Assembly (NCBI GenBank): GCA_030600545.1 | Contig: JAUVLV010000027.1 | Location: 1 to 32,286 of the forward strand | Reading direction: 5' to 3' | Length of the DNA: 32,286 nt | DNA from: Candidatus Aegiribacteria sp. | GTDB lineage: Bacteria; Fermentibacterota; Fermentibacteria; Fermentibacterales; JCC-6 | In this document: positions 17,465-26,273 of the stretch, one piece after another | Position numbering within the stretch: position 1 is the stretch's first letter | Layout of the letters: each line of letters starts with the position of its first letter | Made by a program: the position numbers and the translations under genes | The notes under the pieces: generated by a model | Seen by the model: the letters and a program-made list of their open reading frames with translations, nothing else | Databases searched by the model: none | What the model was told of the DNA's origin: nothing

Positions 17465-18810
17465 AGTACTTCGATACTCACTGTCACCTCTGTGATGAAC
17501 GGTTCAGCGACGATCTTGACAGAGTACTCGCCAATGCGGAAAAATCCGGTGTAACAAGATTCATGGTCCCGGGCATATCGCTGAAAAGCAGCATGAGGGC
17601 AGCTGAATTGTCCGAGACCCGATCCGATATTTACGCTGCGGCGGGAATTCATCCAAATGGATTCGATCCCGAATCTCCGGAGAGTACCGATGAAATTGTA
17701 GAAATTCTTCTCCGTCCCCGCGTGATAGCTGTCGGAGAGACAGGACTGGATAGTTATCGGGAAAGGGTTCCTGCTAAAATGCAGATAAAGGGATTCAGAG
17801 AGCACATCAGACTGGCGGAAGCCTTTGGATTAACTCTCATAGTTCATTCAAGGAACGCTGAGAAGGAGGTTCTCCATGTACTGGGCGATGATGTTACCAT
17901 ACCGGTTATCATGCACTGCTATACGGGACCGGATAATATTGCCCGGAAGGCTGTAGACAGGGGCTGCTACATAGGGTTTGCCGGTCCGCTTACTTTCAGG
18001 AAGAACAGTCGGCTGAGGGATCTTGCCGGATCGCTTCCGGCTGACAGGATTCTGATAGAAACGGATTCTCCATATCTTTCTCCCGAACCGGTCAGAGGGA
18101 AAAGGAACGAACCTTCGCACGTTAAGTACACGGCTGGTATCCTCTCGAAAATATGGGACAGAAATCTTGAGGATACATCTGAAATACTGCTGAATAATTC
18201 TTTGAAGGTGCTACAGCTAGCTCACCCGCGGAGGACCGACCTTGTATATCGTATGTACGGAAATATTTATATGAACATCACTGGCAGGTGCACCAATAGC
18301 TGCATGTTCTGCATAAAAGACAGAACGGATGGTATAGGAGGCTACTACCTGAAACATCATGGAGAGCCAGACGGGAAACAGCTCGAATCCATTATCGAGC
18401 TTCTGCGGCCCGGCATGGGAAATGAACTGGTGTTTTGCGGATATGGTGAACCCACCATGAGGCCTGAGCTTCTCAGGAGACTTGCCGGAAGAGCCTCTGA
18501 AAAGGGTTTTCCGGTCAGGTTGAATACAAACGGAACCTGTCTTGAAAGGCTTTCACTTGAAGAAACCACTGAACTGCTTGAACCTTTCGATTCGGTAAGC
18601 GTAAGCCTGAATGCCTCCTCCAAAGAGAAATACAACAACATCTGCCGTCCTGCTGAAGGAACCGCCTGGGACAGTATGCTGAAGTTCATAGAACTGGCAG
18701 GAAAAGCTGCTTCCGTCAAACTTACAGCGGTTAGTTATCCCGGATTGGATATGGAATCGGTGGCGGAACTGGCGGCGAGACTGAGCCTGCCGTTCCGGGT
18801 AAGATCATAA
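17452..18810 (+). CDS. TatD metallohydrolase fused to a radical SAM domain
   Basis: A 452-aa two-domain protein. Residues 1-260 are a TatD-type DNase/hydrolase: the HxH metal pair DTHCHL at 8-13, VGETGLD near 94, HSRN near 130, HCYTG near 153 and ETDSPYLSPEP near 205. The radical SAM domain begins near 270, with the cluster motif C280-x3-C284-x2-C287 and a CGYGEPT segment near 330. TatD-linked radical SAM proteins exist as a known family, sometimes fused; the substrate is not known to me. Start inferred at CTG 17452 because it keeps the HxH pair; the first ATG, at 17563, would delete it. Sits between purA and rsmA, with a one-base overlap onto rsmA. Hydrolysis plus radical chemistry on one substrate is an inference. 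Confidence 0.86.
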   Translation: MEKLEYFDTHCHLCDERFSDDLDRVLANAEKSGVTRFMVPGISLKSSMRAAELSETRSDIYAAAGIHPNGFDPESPESTDEIVEILLRPRVIAVGETGLDSYRERVPAKMQIKGFREHIRLAEAFGLTLIVHSRNAEKEVLHVLGDDVTIPVIMHCYTGPDNIARKAVDRGCYIGFAGPLTFRKNSRLRDLAGSLPADRILIETDSPYLSPEPVRGKRNEPSHVKYTAGILSKIWDRNLEDTSEILLNNSLKVLQLAHPRRTDLVYRMYGNIYMNITGRCTNSCMFCIKDRTDGIGGYYLKHHGEPDGKQLESIIELLRPGMGNELVFCGYGEPTMRPELLRRLAGRASEKGFPVRLNTNGTCLERLSLEETTELLEPFDSVSVSLNASSKEKYNNICRPAEGTAWDSMLKFIELAGKAASVKLTAVSYPGLDMESVAELAARLSLPFRVRS

Positions 18811-19625
18811 TGCTGCTGACGGAGCTGATGACATATCTGAAGAGAACAGGACTTGATCCGAACAGAAATCTGGGTCAGAATTTTCTCATAAATCCTTCCG
18901 TAGCATCAAGGATTGCGGCGGAAATCCCTGAAAAAGGCAGTGTTCTGGAGATCGGACCCGGATTCGGCTCTCTGACGGAAAAGCTGCTGCCTCGTTCCGA
19001 ATCGTTATCAGCGGTTGAGATATCCGGCAGGATGGCCTCTTTCCTCAGCAATAGATTCGAAGATGAACGGCTGAAGGTTATCCAGGCTGATTTTCTCAAG
19101 GTTGATCCCTCGGAATTGCCCGGTTATCCATTCATTACGCTTGCAGGCAATCTTCCCTATTCCATATCCTCTCCAATACTTTTCAGAATGATCGAAGGCC
19201 GTTTCAGACATATTCAGAAAGCGATTCTCATGCTCCAGAGGGAGGTTGCCATCAGATTGGCAACACTCGACGGGGGAAAGGATTACGGTAAACTTTCACT
19301 GCAGATATGGCCGGTTTTTACTGTAGAGAACCTTATTGATGTTTCCGCAGAGGATTTTTATCCGGTTCCAGAGGTTCTTTCCAGGGTGGTCGTTCTTAGA
19401 CGCCGCATCAGACCACTGGTTCCTGATGAGATGTACGGTAGATTCAGAAGAATTGTAAAAGTATCGTTTGCAATGAGGAGAAAAACCATTCTGAATAACC
19501 TGAAAGCGCTGCTGGGAAAGGAAAAGGCTCTGAAACTTCTTGAGATGTCCTGTATAGACCCCGGTCTGAGGGCTGAACAATTGCCTCCCGAAAAGTTCAT
19601 CAGGATGACGGAGGTTATGCAGTGA
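18810..19625 (+). CDS. rsmA: 16S rRNA dimethyladenosine transferase (KsgA)
   Basis: A 271-aa SAM-dependent methyltransferase that dimethylates two adjacent adenosines near the 3' end of 16S rRNA during small-subunit maturation. It has LGQNFL near residue 22, the SAM loop LEIGPGFGSLTEKLL near 47-60, and the catalytic NLPYSISSPIL near 112. The start at ATG 18810 overlaps the preceding stop (TAATG), and the stop overlaps the next start (GTGA). Confidence 0.95.
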   Translation: MLLTELMTYLKRTGLDPNRNLGQNFLINPSVASRIAAEIPEKGSVLEIGPGFGSLTEKLLPRSESLSAVEISGRMASFLSNRFEDERLKVIQADFLKVDPSELPGYPFITLAGNLPYSISSPILFRMIEGRFRHIQKAILMLQREVAIRLATLDGGKDYGKLSLQIWPVFTVENLIDVSAEDFYPVPEVLSRVVVLRRRIRPLVPDEMYGRFRRIVKVSFAMRRKTILNNLKALLGKEKALKLLEMSCIDPGLRAEQLPPEKFIRMTEVMQ

Positions 19626-21445
19626 GAAAATCCCTGTTAGTGCTGTTACTCCTGTTTGCATTTCTTGAAGCGGTTTCCATCGGTTACGATATCTCACTTG
19701 ACCAGATCAAGGACAAGAGTTCTCTTATGAATTCTCTGTCTCTTAGTCAGCAGCTGACATCAAGGATAGCCATGAATGCAAACGCTTCTTTCAACGCTGA
19801 TAAGAACAGGGATCTTAACAGGTTCATAGATAGCAGGAACGGAACCGCCAGCCTGACGTTTACTCCTGTTCGCGGTATCGAACTGGGAGTTAACCTTTCA
19901 AGGACAATCAGTTCGGAAGAGAAGAACGATGAACTTATCAGGGACAGACTCAGGAACACAACTTCTGGACAGATCCGTTACTCACCTTCATCCTGGCTGT
20001 CCGTGAACGTCGGACTCGGAGCCCACTTCATTGATTATATGAATCCTTCCGGCGACAGCACGATAACAGGTCATGACCAGGGCGGTGTGAGAAATGTTGA
20101 TATCTCCATGAACAAAACTGTTTTCCCCGGGATGAGCGGAAGCATCTCGTTCGGGGAACACAGGACCCTAGGATATCAGAAGGATACTGGAAACGATAAT
20201 TTGTCCGTCAGAATGGGCTACGATTTTCCCTCGGTTTACAGAGGGGGAAGTCTTGAAACGCAGATCAGGGCATCAAAGCTTTTTACAATGTACAATGATT
20301 CCAACAGAACACAGAGACAGGATGACTGGTCCAGCAATCTGTCCCTGGTGGTTCCAACTCCCTTTGAAAGATTTTCCATGGAAGTCTCAACCGGATGGGA
20401 CTATTCTGACAGGTATTACGAATACGAAGATCCGGATTCCGCGAGCAGCGATGGAGACGTTCTGGACAGACAGCAACGACAGAGGAGCATATCTTCCTCA
20501 GTCAGATATGAGATATTTGATAATCTGAAGCTTAGCATGAACCTGTCAAGAAACTTCCTTCGCATCGATCAGAAGAGAACCGCGACCGGAGTATCAACAT
20601 TGTTTACTACGTACTATATAGATGATGACAGATCGTTTACGGCAAGTCTTGACTACAGTCCCGGAGAAAGCAGAATCTCGTTTTACAGGACCATTCAGCT
20701 TCTGAAGCGTGATACGTACGGAACATGGACGGATGTTTGGGGTATCGAACACCGGGATAATTACGATTATGACCAGCTCAGAGAGGTTCTTTCGCTTAGT
20801 GCGCAGATACCTCTCAATAGCCGAGTCATATTGAATGCGGTCGTTCAGGGTCAGAGCAGGGAGACTGTTTACATCATGTCAGAGCAGTCCGGGAACAGCA
20901 AGAGATCTTCCACGTACAGTATCGAACCCGGTATCAAATACGATGCCGGAGGCGACTGGACATTGCAGGAAACGGTTCAGGTCAGTGCTGACTATACGAC
21001 ACTCCTTTTTCCTGAATACTCTTCTGCAGGGTCAGATCTTCTCTTCAGAAGGATAACTATGCGGAGTTCTTTCCAGAGGATGTCCCAGGACAGCACAATG
21101 CTGGGTCTGACCCACAGCTTCCGTTTTCAGGATCAGGGCAGTTACGAAAACTCCATTTTTAAAAGAGCGGAAGAGGTTATCGGCAATACCATCCAGATCA
21201 ATCTTGGTTTTCATGTGGGAGGCAGTGTTGGTCTTACCCCAAGCTATGCATGGGAATATCAGAAGAGGAATTACCTTTCCCAGACCATCCCTCCCAGGAT
21301 TGAACACATACATCACGTGGGTCTGAGAACCAGAATGAATCTTGATAATGGCACACTTCATCTTAATCTGACCCGTTCATTCTATTCACGGGACGATCGA
21401 CAGAGTTACTGGAAGGCTTCGGTTGGCCTTAACTACCAGTTCTAG
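19622..21445 (+). CDS. Predicted outer-membrane beta-barrel protein, unknown function
   Basis: A 607-aa exported protein with an N-terminal signal peptide (residues about 1-18, RKSLLVLLLLFAFLEAVS). The body alternates polar and hydrophobic residues in long strands rich in Ser, Asn, Asp and Tyr, and ends in the sequence NYQF, a C-terminal aromatic as in BAM-recognised barrels. No family was recognised. It starts at GTG 19622, overlapping the rsmA stop by four bases, so it is translationally coupled to a ribosome-maturation gene. Followed 12 bases later by a lipoprotein gene. Confidence 0.78.
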   Translation: MRKSLLVLLLLFAFLEAVSIGYDISLDQIKDKSSLMNSLSLSQQLTSRIAMNANASFNADKNRDLNRFIDSRNGTASLTFTPVRGIELGVNLSRTISSEEKNDELIRDRLRNTTSGQIRYSPSSWLSVNVGLGAHFIDYMNPSGDSTITGHDQGGVRNVDISMNKTVFPGMSGSISFGEHRTLGYQKDTGNDNLSVRMGYDFPSVYRGGSLETQIRASKLFTMYNDSNRTQRQDDWSSNLSLVVPTPFERFSMEVSTGWDYSDRYYEYEDPDSASSDGDVLDRQQRQRSISSSVRYEIFDNLKLSMNLSRNFLRIDQKRTATGVSTLFTTYYIDDDRSFTASLDYSPGESRISFYRTIQLLKRDTYGTWTDVWGIEHRDNYDYDQLREVLSLSAQIPLNSRVILNAVVQGQSRETVYIMSEQSGNSKRSSTYSIEPGIKYDAGGDWTLQETVQVSADYTTLLFPEYSSAGSDLLFRRITMRSSFQRMSQDSTMLGLTHSFRFQDQGSYENSIFKRAEEVIGNTIQINLGFHVGGSVGLTPSYAWEYQKRNYLSQTIPPRIEHIHHVGLRTRMNLDNGTLHLNLTRSFYSRDDRQSYWKASVGLNYQF

Positions 21446-21457
21446 GCAGGGGTAATA

Positions 21458-22078
21458 ATGACAAAGAAGCGAATTTTAGTACTTTCCGTTACAGCTCTTT
21501 CAATTGTTGTTTCATGTTCTTTCTTCGATCCCAGGGAACCAGCAGATCCTGATCCTGATTCAGAAATCCCATGGCAGCAGCCTTACGCCCCCTCAACCGT
21601 TGTTATAAACCTCGAAAGTGTAATGGAAGGCAGGTCCGCCTCCATGACAATGGCATGCTGCGATTCTTCTTACATGTTCATAGCCGATGGAGCGGATACT
21701 ACAGAATTTGCTAGTTTATACAATTTCAGTGACTGGGATTATGATGTTGAACAAAATACCATTATGAACATTTTTAACGCTGCAGAGGCATCATCACTGC
21801 CCGAAGACAGCCTTATTTCTGTGATTATGAATATCGTGCCATCCCTGCCTGACCCGGTTGCGCCTGTCGATTCCGCAAATATCTGGAGGGATTACGAGAT
21901 CGTTGTCGCGGGAAGCAACTACTGCGGATGGGAGAATCCTGCTAAGGGACGCGTCATGTTCCTCATGGTGGAAGACAATTACGGGCTATGGTCAATGAAA
22001 CGCTGGTACGATAACAGGTCGTTCCCTCACATACCTGCATTCTCTACCTGGGGAGTCGTCAAAGCAGCAGTTAGATAG
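21458..22078 (+). CDS. Predicted lipoprotein, unknown function
   Basis: A 206-aa protein with a lipoprotein signal peptide ending VVSC (Cys20 the likely lipid site). The following 25 residues are rich in Asp and Pro, as in a flexible tether. The mature part has a Cys pair (ACC) and later WENPAKGRVMFLMVEDNYG and WSMKRWYDNRS segments. No family was recognised. It may work with the preceding barrel, as lipoprotein and barrel pairs often do; that is inference. Confidence 0.75.
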   Translation: MTKKRILVLSVTALSIVVSCSFFDPREPADPDPDSEIPWQQPYAPSTVVINLESVMEGRSASMTMACCDSSYMFIADGADTTEFASLYNFSDWDYDVEQNTIMNIFNAAEASSLPEDSLISVIMNIVPSLPDPVAPVDSANIWRDYEIVVAGSNYCGWENPAKGRVMFLMVEDNYGLWSMKRWYDNRSFPHIPAFSTWGVVKAAVR

Positions 22079-22091
22079 TTTTGATAACGCT

Positions 22092-22757
22092 GTGATAAAT
22101 CCAAGACAGGTGATACTTGCAGGGAAGGTTAAGGTTTATCAGGATCCCGGAGCATCTGTAACAACAGATACACTTCTTCTTGCTTCCTCTCTGCATGTTT
22201 CACCCGGCTCGGTTGTCGTTGATCTTGGCTGCGGCAGCGGAGGAGCTTCCATATACTCATCAGCCCTCAATCCCGGGTGCAGATGGATAGGCATCGATAT
22301 CAGATACGATCCCCTGAAACTCATGATGATTTCAAGAAACCTTCAGAAAACTCAGGTGGATATTGCCGCGGTATGCTGCAATATAGAAACGGTACCTCTT
22401 GCTTTTGCGGAATGTATCGCGGATGCCGTGATTCTTAATCCGCCCTACGGCAGACTCGGTTCAGTCAGAAACAGCCCTGACAGTGGAAGAAACAGGTCAC
22501 GGGCCGGATCAGATCTGCTTCTGTATCAGTTCATAAGAGGAGCTGCGCACCTGCTGGTCCGGGGCGGGGAATTCCTGATAGTCAACAAGCCTTCCTTACT
22601 TCCTGAGATATTGCTTGGCTGCAGAGCTTTCGGCATAAATCCCGTTGAGGTTCAACCGATAGGTTCTGATGGAGAACCCGCTGAAAGAATAATCTTAAAA
22701 GGCAGAAAGGGCTCTTGCGAAGAACTCAAGATCCTTCCCCAATGGGGTCGGACGTAA
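22092..22757 (+). CDS. SAM-dependent N6-adenine methyltransferase, TrmN6/YfiC-like
   Basis: A 221-aa Rossmann methyltransferase. The SAM loop VDLGCGSGG is near residue 43-51, and the adenine-N6 signature NPPYG is near 116-120. Order and length resemble tRNA1(Val) adenine-37 N6-methyltransferase, but other N6-methylases share these motifs. The start is GTG 22092; there is no clear Shine-Dalgarno site, so translation may be weak. Converges with the minus-strand gene that begins 11 bases later. Confidence 0.75.
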   Translation: MINPRQVILAGKVKVYQDPGASVTTDTLLLASSLHVSPGSVVVDLGCGSGGASIYSSALNPGCRWIGIDIRYDPLKLMMISRNLQKTQVDIAAVCCNIETVPLAFAECIADAVILNPPYGRLGSVRNSPDSGRNRSRAGSDLLLYQFIRGAAHLLVRGGEFLIVNKPSLLPEILLGCRAFGINPVEVQPIGSDGEPAERIILKGRKGSCEELKILPQWGRT

Positions 22758-22768
22758 CTTCTGGTCAC

Positions 22769-23203
22769 TCAGAGATACCGTTTACTCCTGAATACGGCAG
22801 CCGCGTAGGAAGCCGAATCCGAATATGCTCCCTTATAAAGGAGTATGTTAAGTGTCCACTCACCCGTAGTATCCGGATACGCAGCCAGCGAGGCGAAATC
22901 GCCGTCGGCGATGGTATGGATTTCTCCCTGGGAATCGGAGAGCCAGAATTCTATTATGTTGAAATAAGAATCGGACCAGATATAAACATTGTACATATAC
23001 TCGCTACTGAATGTAAGCTGAAGAACCGTAGTATCACCCAGAGCTATTGTTCCTGTTACCGGGTCACCGAGCATTACATCGCCGATCTCCTGCAGGGCAG
23101 TGACGATATTCATCAATCTTTCCAGTGCTCTGTTCTCATCGGCTTGCGCGGTGTACAGGGGTACCATCAGGAGCAGGAAGAGAGATAAAACAGCCGTTTT
23201 CAA
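22769..23203 (-). CDS. Small secreted protein, unknown function
   Basis: A 144-aa protein with a signal peptide (MKTAVLSLFLLLMVPLYTAQA, cleavage near residue 21). The mature part has a short helical start, then a beta-rich pattern with Tyr and Ser residues and the sequence LGDPVTGTIALGDTTVLQL, resembling a small extracellular beta-sandwich. No family was recognised. The start is TTG 23203 and has no strong ribosome site, but the clean signal peptide supports it. It faces the RmlD-like gene across a 242-base divergent gap. Confidence 0.7.
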   Translation of the reverse strand: MKTAVLSLFLLLMVPLYTAQADENRALERLMNIVTALQEIGDVMLGDPVTGTIALGDTTVLQLTFSSEYMYNVYIWSDSYFNIIEFWLSDSQGEIHTIADGDFASLAAYPDTTGEWTLNILLYKGAYSDSASYAAAVFRSKRYL

Positions 23204-23445
23204 TTATGCCACATCACTTTCCATTCTTACCGCGTTGTGTCAGCAGACATCTTTCCATTTACTTATGTACCTTTAGTGTCATATAGTTCCATGAACCCAT
23301 AAAGATCTCAATAGATGATGTATGAATCTACAATTCTTTTTCTTCATGAGGAAGAGAGTCACTATATCCGTTGAATAACATGAGCCGGTAGATTCAATTT
23401 GTAACATAAGCGATTCGTATTCGTTTTGGGAAGTTTCAGGAAAGT

Positions 23446-24255
23446 ATGAAAACTGAATACCTTATTACCGGAGCTTCGGGGCAACTGGGTAGTGTACTGC
23501 TCGATCTTCTGGGGAATGATGCTGTAGGAACCGATCTGCCTGAGGTGGATATTACCGATCCTGATTCCATCAGGGGGGCTGTCGACAGAATTGATCCGAA
23601 GTGGATTATCAACTGCGCTGCTGTGGCGGATGTGGACCTGTGCCAGAGGAAACCTGAACTGGCCATGAAGGTACACAGGGATGGTATAGCAAATCTTGTC
23701 AGGACAGGCAGAAGGCTGGTAACGATTTCAACCGATCATGTATTCACAGGTTTCAAAGGGCAGACAAAACCCTTTCTCGAAGGTGATGAAACCTTTCCTG
23801 CCAACGTGTACGGTGAGAGTAAACTGCTCGGAGAGGCTGAGGCACTTGATGCGGATCCTGGAAATATTGTTATCAGAACATCCTGGATGTACTCCTCAAT
23901 AGGGGGAATGATCCCATTCCTCTGGAGATCTCTTTCAGAATCGGGCGAAGTCCTGGCTGTAGGGAATCAGATTGCTTGCCTGACATATGCTCCGGATCTT
24001 GCAATAGCAATCATTGATATCATTACTCATGGTGGAAATGGACTGTTTCACCTTATCAACAGGCCGGGAGTGTCGCCGGCAGAAGCTGCCCGCAGGCTGA
24101 CTGAATTTACGGGCGGTGTTGTAAGCGAGATCTCATGGTCCGACCTTGACCTTGATGCCCCCAGACCTGTCTATTCGGAGCTGGCTACATCCCGGGGCAT
24201 ACAGCTTCCTGGCATATGGGATGCGATAGAACATTGGAGGATGAGTAATGTCTGA
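23446..24255 (+). CDS. RmlD-like dTDP-4-dehydrorhamnose reductase or related sugar-nucleotide SDR
   Basis: A 269-aa extended short-chain dehydrogenase. The NAD(P) loop GASGQLG is at about residues 9-15, DVDLC near 63, STDHVF near 94 (RmlD-type), and the catalytic YGESK near 125-129. Closest in style to dTDP-4-dehydrorhamnose reductase, the last step of dTDP-rhamnose synthesis, but the other rml genes are not here, so the sugar is uncertain. It overlaps gmhA by eight bases, suggesting a surface-sugar operon. Confidence 0.8.
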   Translation: MKTEYLITGASGQLGSVLLDLLGNDAVGTDLPEVDITDPDSIRGAVDRIDPKWIINCAAVADVDLCQRKPELAMKVHRDGIANLVRTGRRLVTISTDHVFTGFKGQTKPFLEGDETFPANVYGESKLLGEAEALDADPGNIVIRTSWMYSSIGGMIPFLWRSLSESGEVLAVGNQIACLTYAPDLAIAIIDIITHGGNGLFHLINRPGVSPAEAARRLTEFTGGVVSEISWSDLDLDAPRPVYSELATSRGIQLPGIWDAIEHWRMSNV

Positions 24256-24817
24256 TATATATGAATACATTAAATCAGCAGGACGTGTTCTAACTTCGCT
24301 GGACAGTTCAGCTGTTGAAAAAGCAGCTGGTCTGTGTATCGAATGTGTTCGAAACGGCGGAACTATTTTTTTCTGCGGAAACGGCGGCAGTGCGGTTGAT
24401 TCGCAGCATTTGGCAGGTGAGCTTGTGGGAAGGTTCCGTATGGAAAGAAAAGCCATACCGGCCATTGCCCTCACTGCCAATTCGGCGATAATAACCGCGG
24501 TAGCCAACGATTACAATTTTACCGATATCTTTTCTCGACAGATTGAAGCCCTTGCAAAGCCGGGGGATGTACTGGTAGCCATTACCACAAGCGGTACTTC
24601 GGCAAACGTGCTGAAAGCTGTGGAGGCAGCCCGGGGAAAAACAATGAGAACCATCGGTTTCACAGGTGCCGGAGACGGAGCGTTGGCAGATATGACTGAT
24701 ATTTGCGTCAAAGCCTTATCTGATGAAACCAGCCATATTCAGGAAGCCCTTCTCATGGCAGGCCATGCCATCTGCTATGCTGTTGAAAAAGCACTGGCCG
24801 ATTCAGGGAGCAACTGA
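24248..24817 (+). CDS. gmhA: Sedoheptulose-7-phosphate (phosphoheptose) isomerase, SIS domain
   Basis: A 189-aa SIS-fold protein. It matches GmhA in length and in the motif CGNGGSAVDSQHLAGELVGR near residues 43-62, which binds the sugar phosphate, plus TTSGTSANVL near 117 and a C-terminal EALLMAGHAI that carries the catalytic His region. GmhA makes the heptose precursor of LPS core or glycoprotein sugars, consistent with a diderm envelope. Confidence 0.9.
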   Translation: MSDIYEYIKSAGRVLTSLDSSAVEKAAGLCIECVRNGGTIFFCGNGGSAVDSQHLAGELVGRFRMERKAIPAIALTANSAIITAVANDYNFTDIFSRQIEALAKPGDVLVAITTSGTSANVLKAVEAARGKTMRTIGFTGAGDGALADMTDICVKALSDETSHIQEALLMAGHAICYAVEKALADSGSN

Positions 24818-24818
24818 T

Positions 24819-25868
24819 TTGAAAAAGGGCGGGATATGGAAGCACGTTGTTCCAGGTGTTGTCATCGCCGGAATTGCTCTGTATTTAACCTACAGAAAAA
24901 CAGATACTGCTTATCTGTTATCGGTTCTGAGAGAAATGCAGTGGCCAGTCCTTCTGCTTGTGCTGGTACCGCTTGCTTTAAGCTATGTTTTCAGGATAAT
25001 CAGATGGCGATTTCTTCTTTCGCCCATCAGTAATGTATCAACGAAGGATGCTGCAGGTCCTCTGATCATAGGTTTTTTTGTGAATTCAATTCTTCCCGGG
25101 AGAGTGGGGGAAATACTGAGAGCTCTGCTTCTTTCGAGAAGAACATCCGTGCCCAGAGCCAGTTCCTTTGCGACCGTAGTTCTTGCCAGAATTTACGATG
25201 GACTTACACTTGCAGCCATGACCCTTATCGTACTTGCTGTATTCTGGAGTAAGCTTGACAGCACGACAAGGCTTGGTCTGATAGGAGCCGGACTGCTGTA
25301 TCTAATAATTCTTCTGACAATGATATCCCTTCGAAAATGGAAAGAGGGAACAGCCAGGATTATATCTGCCCCTCTCCGATGGATCAGGTTCAAATCACTG
25401 TCGCTGAAACTTGAAAAGCTTCTGATCTCCTTCTCCCATGGTCTTGAAATACTCCGGGACTGGAGAGATACCCTGCGCGTTAGCCTGTATTCCCTGTGTA
25501 TCTGGGTTTTACTTGCAGTATCAGTGATTCCTGTTTTCTGGGCCATGCATCTGCAGGTATTGTGGCACTATCCTCTGCTTGTTCTTGTGCTTGCAGGGCT
25601 GGGAATGCTGATACCAACTCCCGCGGGGGCGGGTACTGTTCACGGCGCCCTGGTTCTTGTTCTTCCCGGGCTCATCGGGATAACTGCTGAAAGTGCACGT
25701 ATACTGGCGTTGCTGTTCCATACCACCCAGTTTATGCCGATCATACTGGTTGGCCTGATCGTTGCAATAAAGGAAGGCGTAACGACTTCTCAGGTCAGCA
25801 GGATTGCCCAGAGCGAGGAATTGGAAATGAAGTATGATGATTATAATCATCAGGAAACAGCGGATTGA
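24819..25868 (+). CDS. Flippase-like integral membrane protein (UPF0104/LPG-synthase TM family)
   Basis: A 349-aa polytopic inner-membrane protein with about seven to nine predicted segments, including FFVNSILPGRVGEILRALLL, whose PGRVGE signature is typical of the lysylphosphatidylglycerol-synthase-TM/UPF0104 family. Start taken at TTG 24819, eight bases after GGGAG and two bases after the gmhA stop. Family members are proposed to move or modify lipid-linked substrates; with gmhA and an RmlD-like gene upstream, a role in glycolipid export is plausible but unproven. Confidence 0.8.
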   Translation: MKKGGIWKHVVPGVVIAGIALYLTYRKTDTAYLLSVLREMQWPVLLLVLVPLALSYVFRIIRWRFLLSPISNVSTKDAAGPLIIGFFVNSILPGRVGEILRALLLSRRTSVPRASSFATVVLARIYDGLTLAAMTLIVLAVFWSKLDSTTRLGLIGAGLLYLIILLTMISLRKWKEGTARIISAPLRWIRFKSLSLKLEKLLISFSHGLEILRDWRDTLRVSLYSLCIWVLLAVSVIPVFWAMHLQVLWHYPLLVLVLAGLGMLIPTPAGAGTVHGALVLVLPGLIGITAESARILALLFHTTQFMPIILVGLIVAIKEGVTTSQVSRIAQSEELEMKYDDYNHQETAD

Positions 25869-25992
25869 TATGCGGGATTGACGCAGAAGCAGATTAACCC
25901 TTTTTCTGATAATTGTATGTTGTTTACAATAATGCAGTAACGAATGCATATTACTTGGAATGTTTTTTGCCTGTATAAGCTGAGAGGTACTG

Positions 25993-26262
25993 ATGAATTT
26001 ATTAACGGGATTTCTGTTTCGCAGGAAAAAAGCTGAGGGTTATCCAGGGAAGGGATTATTCAGTAAGCCCGAACCTCTGCGGAGAGCGATTGTTTATCGC
26101 GAACTGTGCAGGGGATGCGGAGACTGCGAATCTGTCTGTTATTACAGGAAGATAAGGGTTGAAAAAAAAGGAAGGGCTCATGTCAGCCGTGGCTGCTCAG
26201 GATGTGCAGCCTGCCGTAGTGTATGTCCTTCCGGCGCGATTATCATGATAGAAAACGACTGA
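25993..26262 (+). CDS. Two-cluster [4Fe-4S] ferredoxin-like protein
   Basis: An 89-aa protein. After a basic 33-residue lead come two cluster-binding motifs: CRGCGDCESVC near residues 39-49 and CSGCAACRSVCP near 69-80, the dicluster ferredoxin pattern (CxxCxxCxxxC twice; the first lacks the usual Pro). GAGAGG precedes the ATG. It could be a soluble electron carrier or a small subunit. No redox partner gene is adjacent. Confidence 0.85.
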   Translation: MNLLTGFLFRRKKAEGYPGKGLFSKPEPLRRAIVYRELCRGCGDCESVCYYRKIRVEKKGRAHVSRGCSGCAACRSVCPSGAIIMIEND

Positions 26263-26273
26263 AAGGGTTTAAC

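Noticed and set aside
22715-23188. A 157-aa open frame on the plus strand
   Set aside because: It is antisense to a gene with a clean signal peptide (22769-23203, minus) and has no motif of its own.
24723-24818. A longer start for the flippase-like gene at 24723
   Set aside because: That stretch lies within gmhA in another frame; TTG 24819 has a well-spaced ribosome site just after the gmhA stop.
25900-25960. Promoter-like TTTACA and CATATT boxes before the ferredoxin gene
   Set aside because: The match and spacing are too weak to list as a feature.
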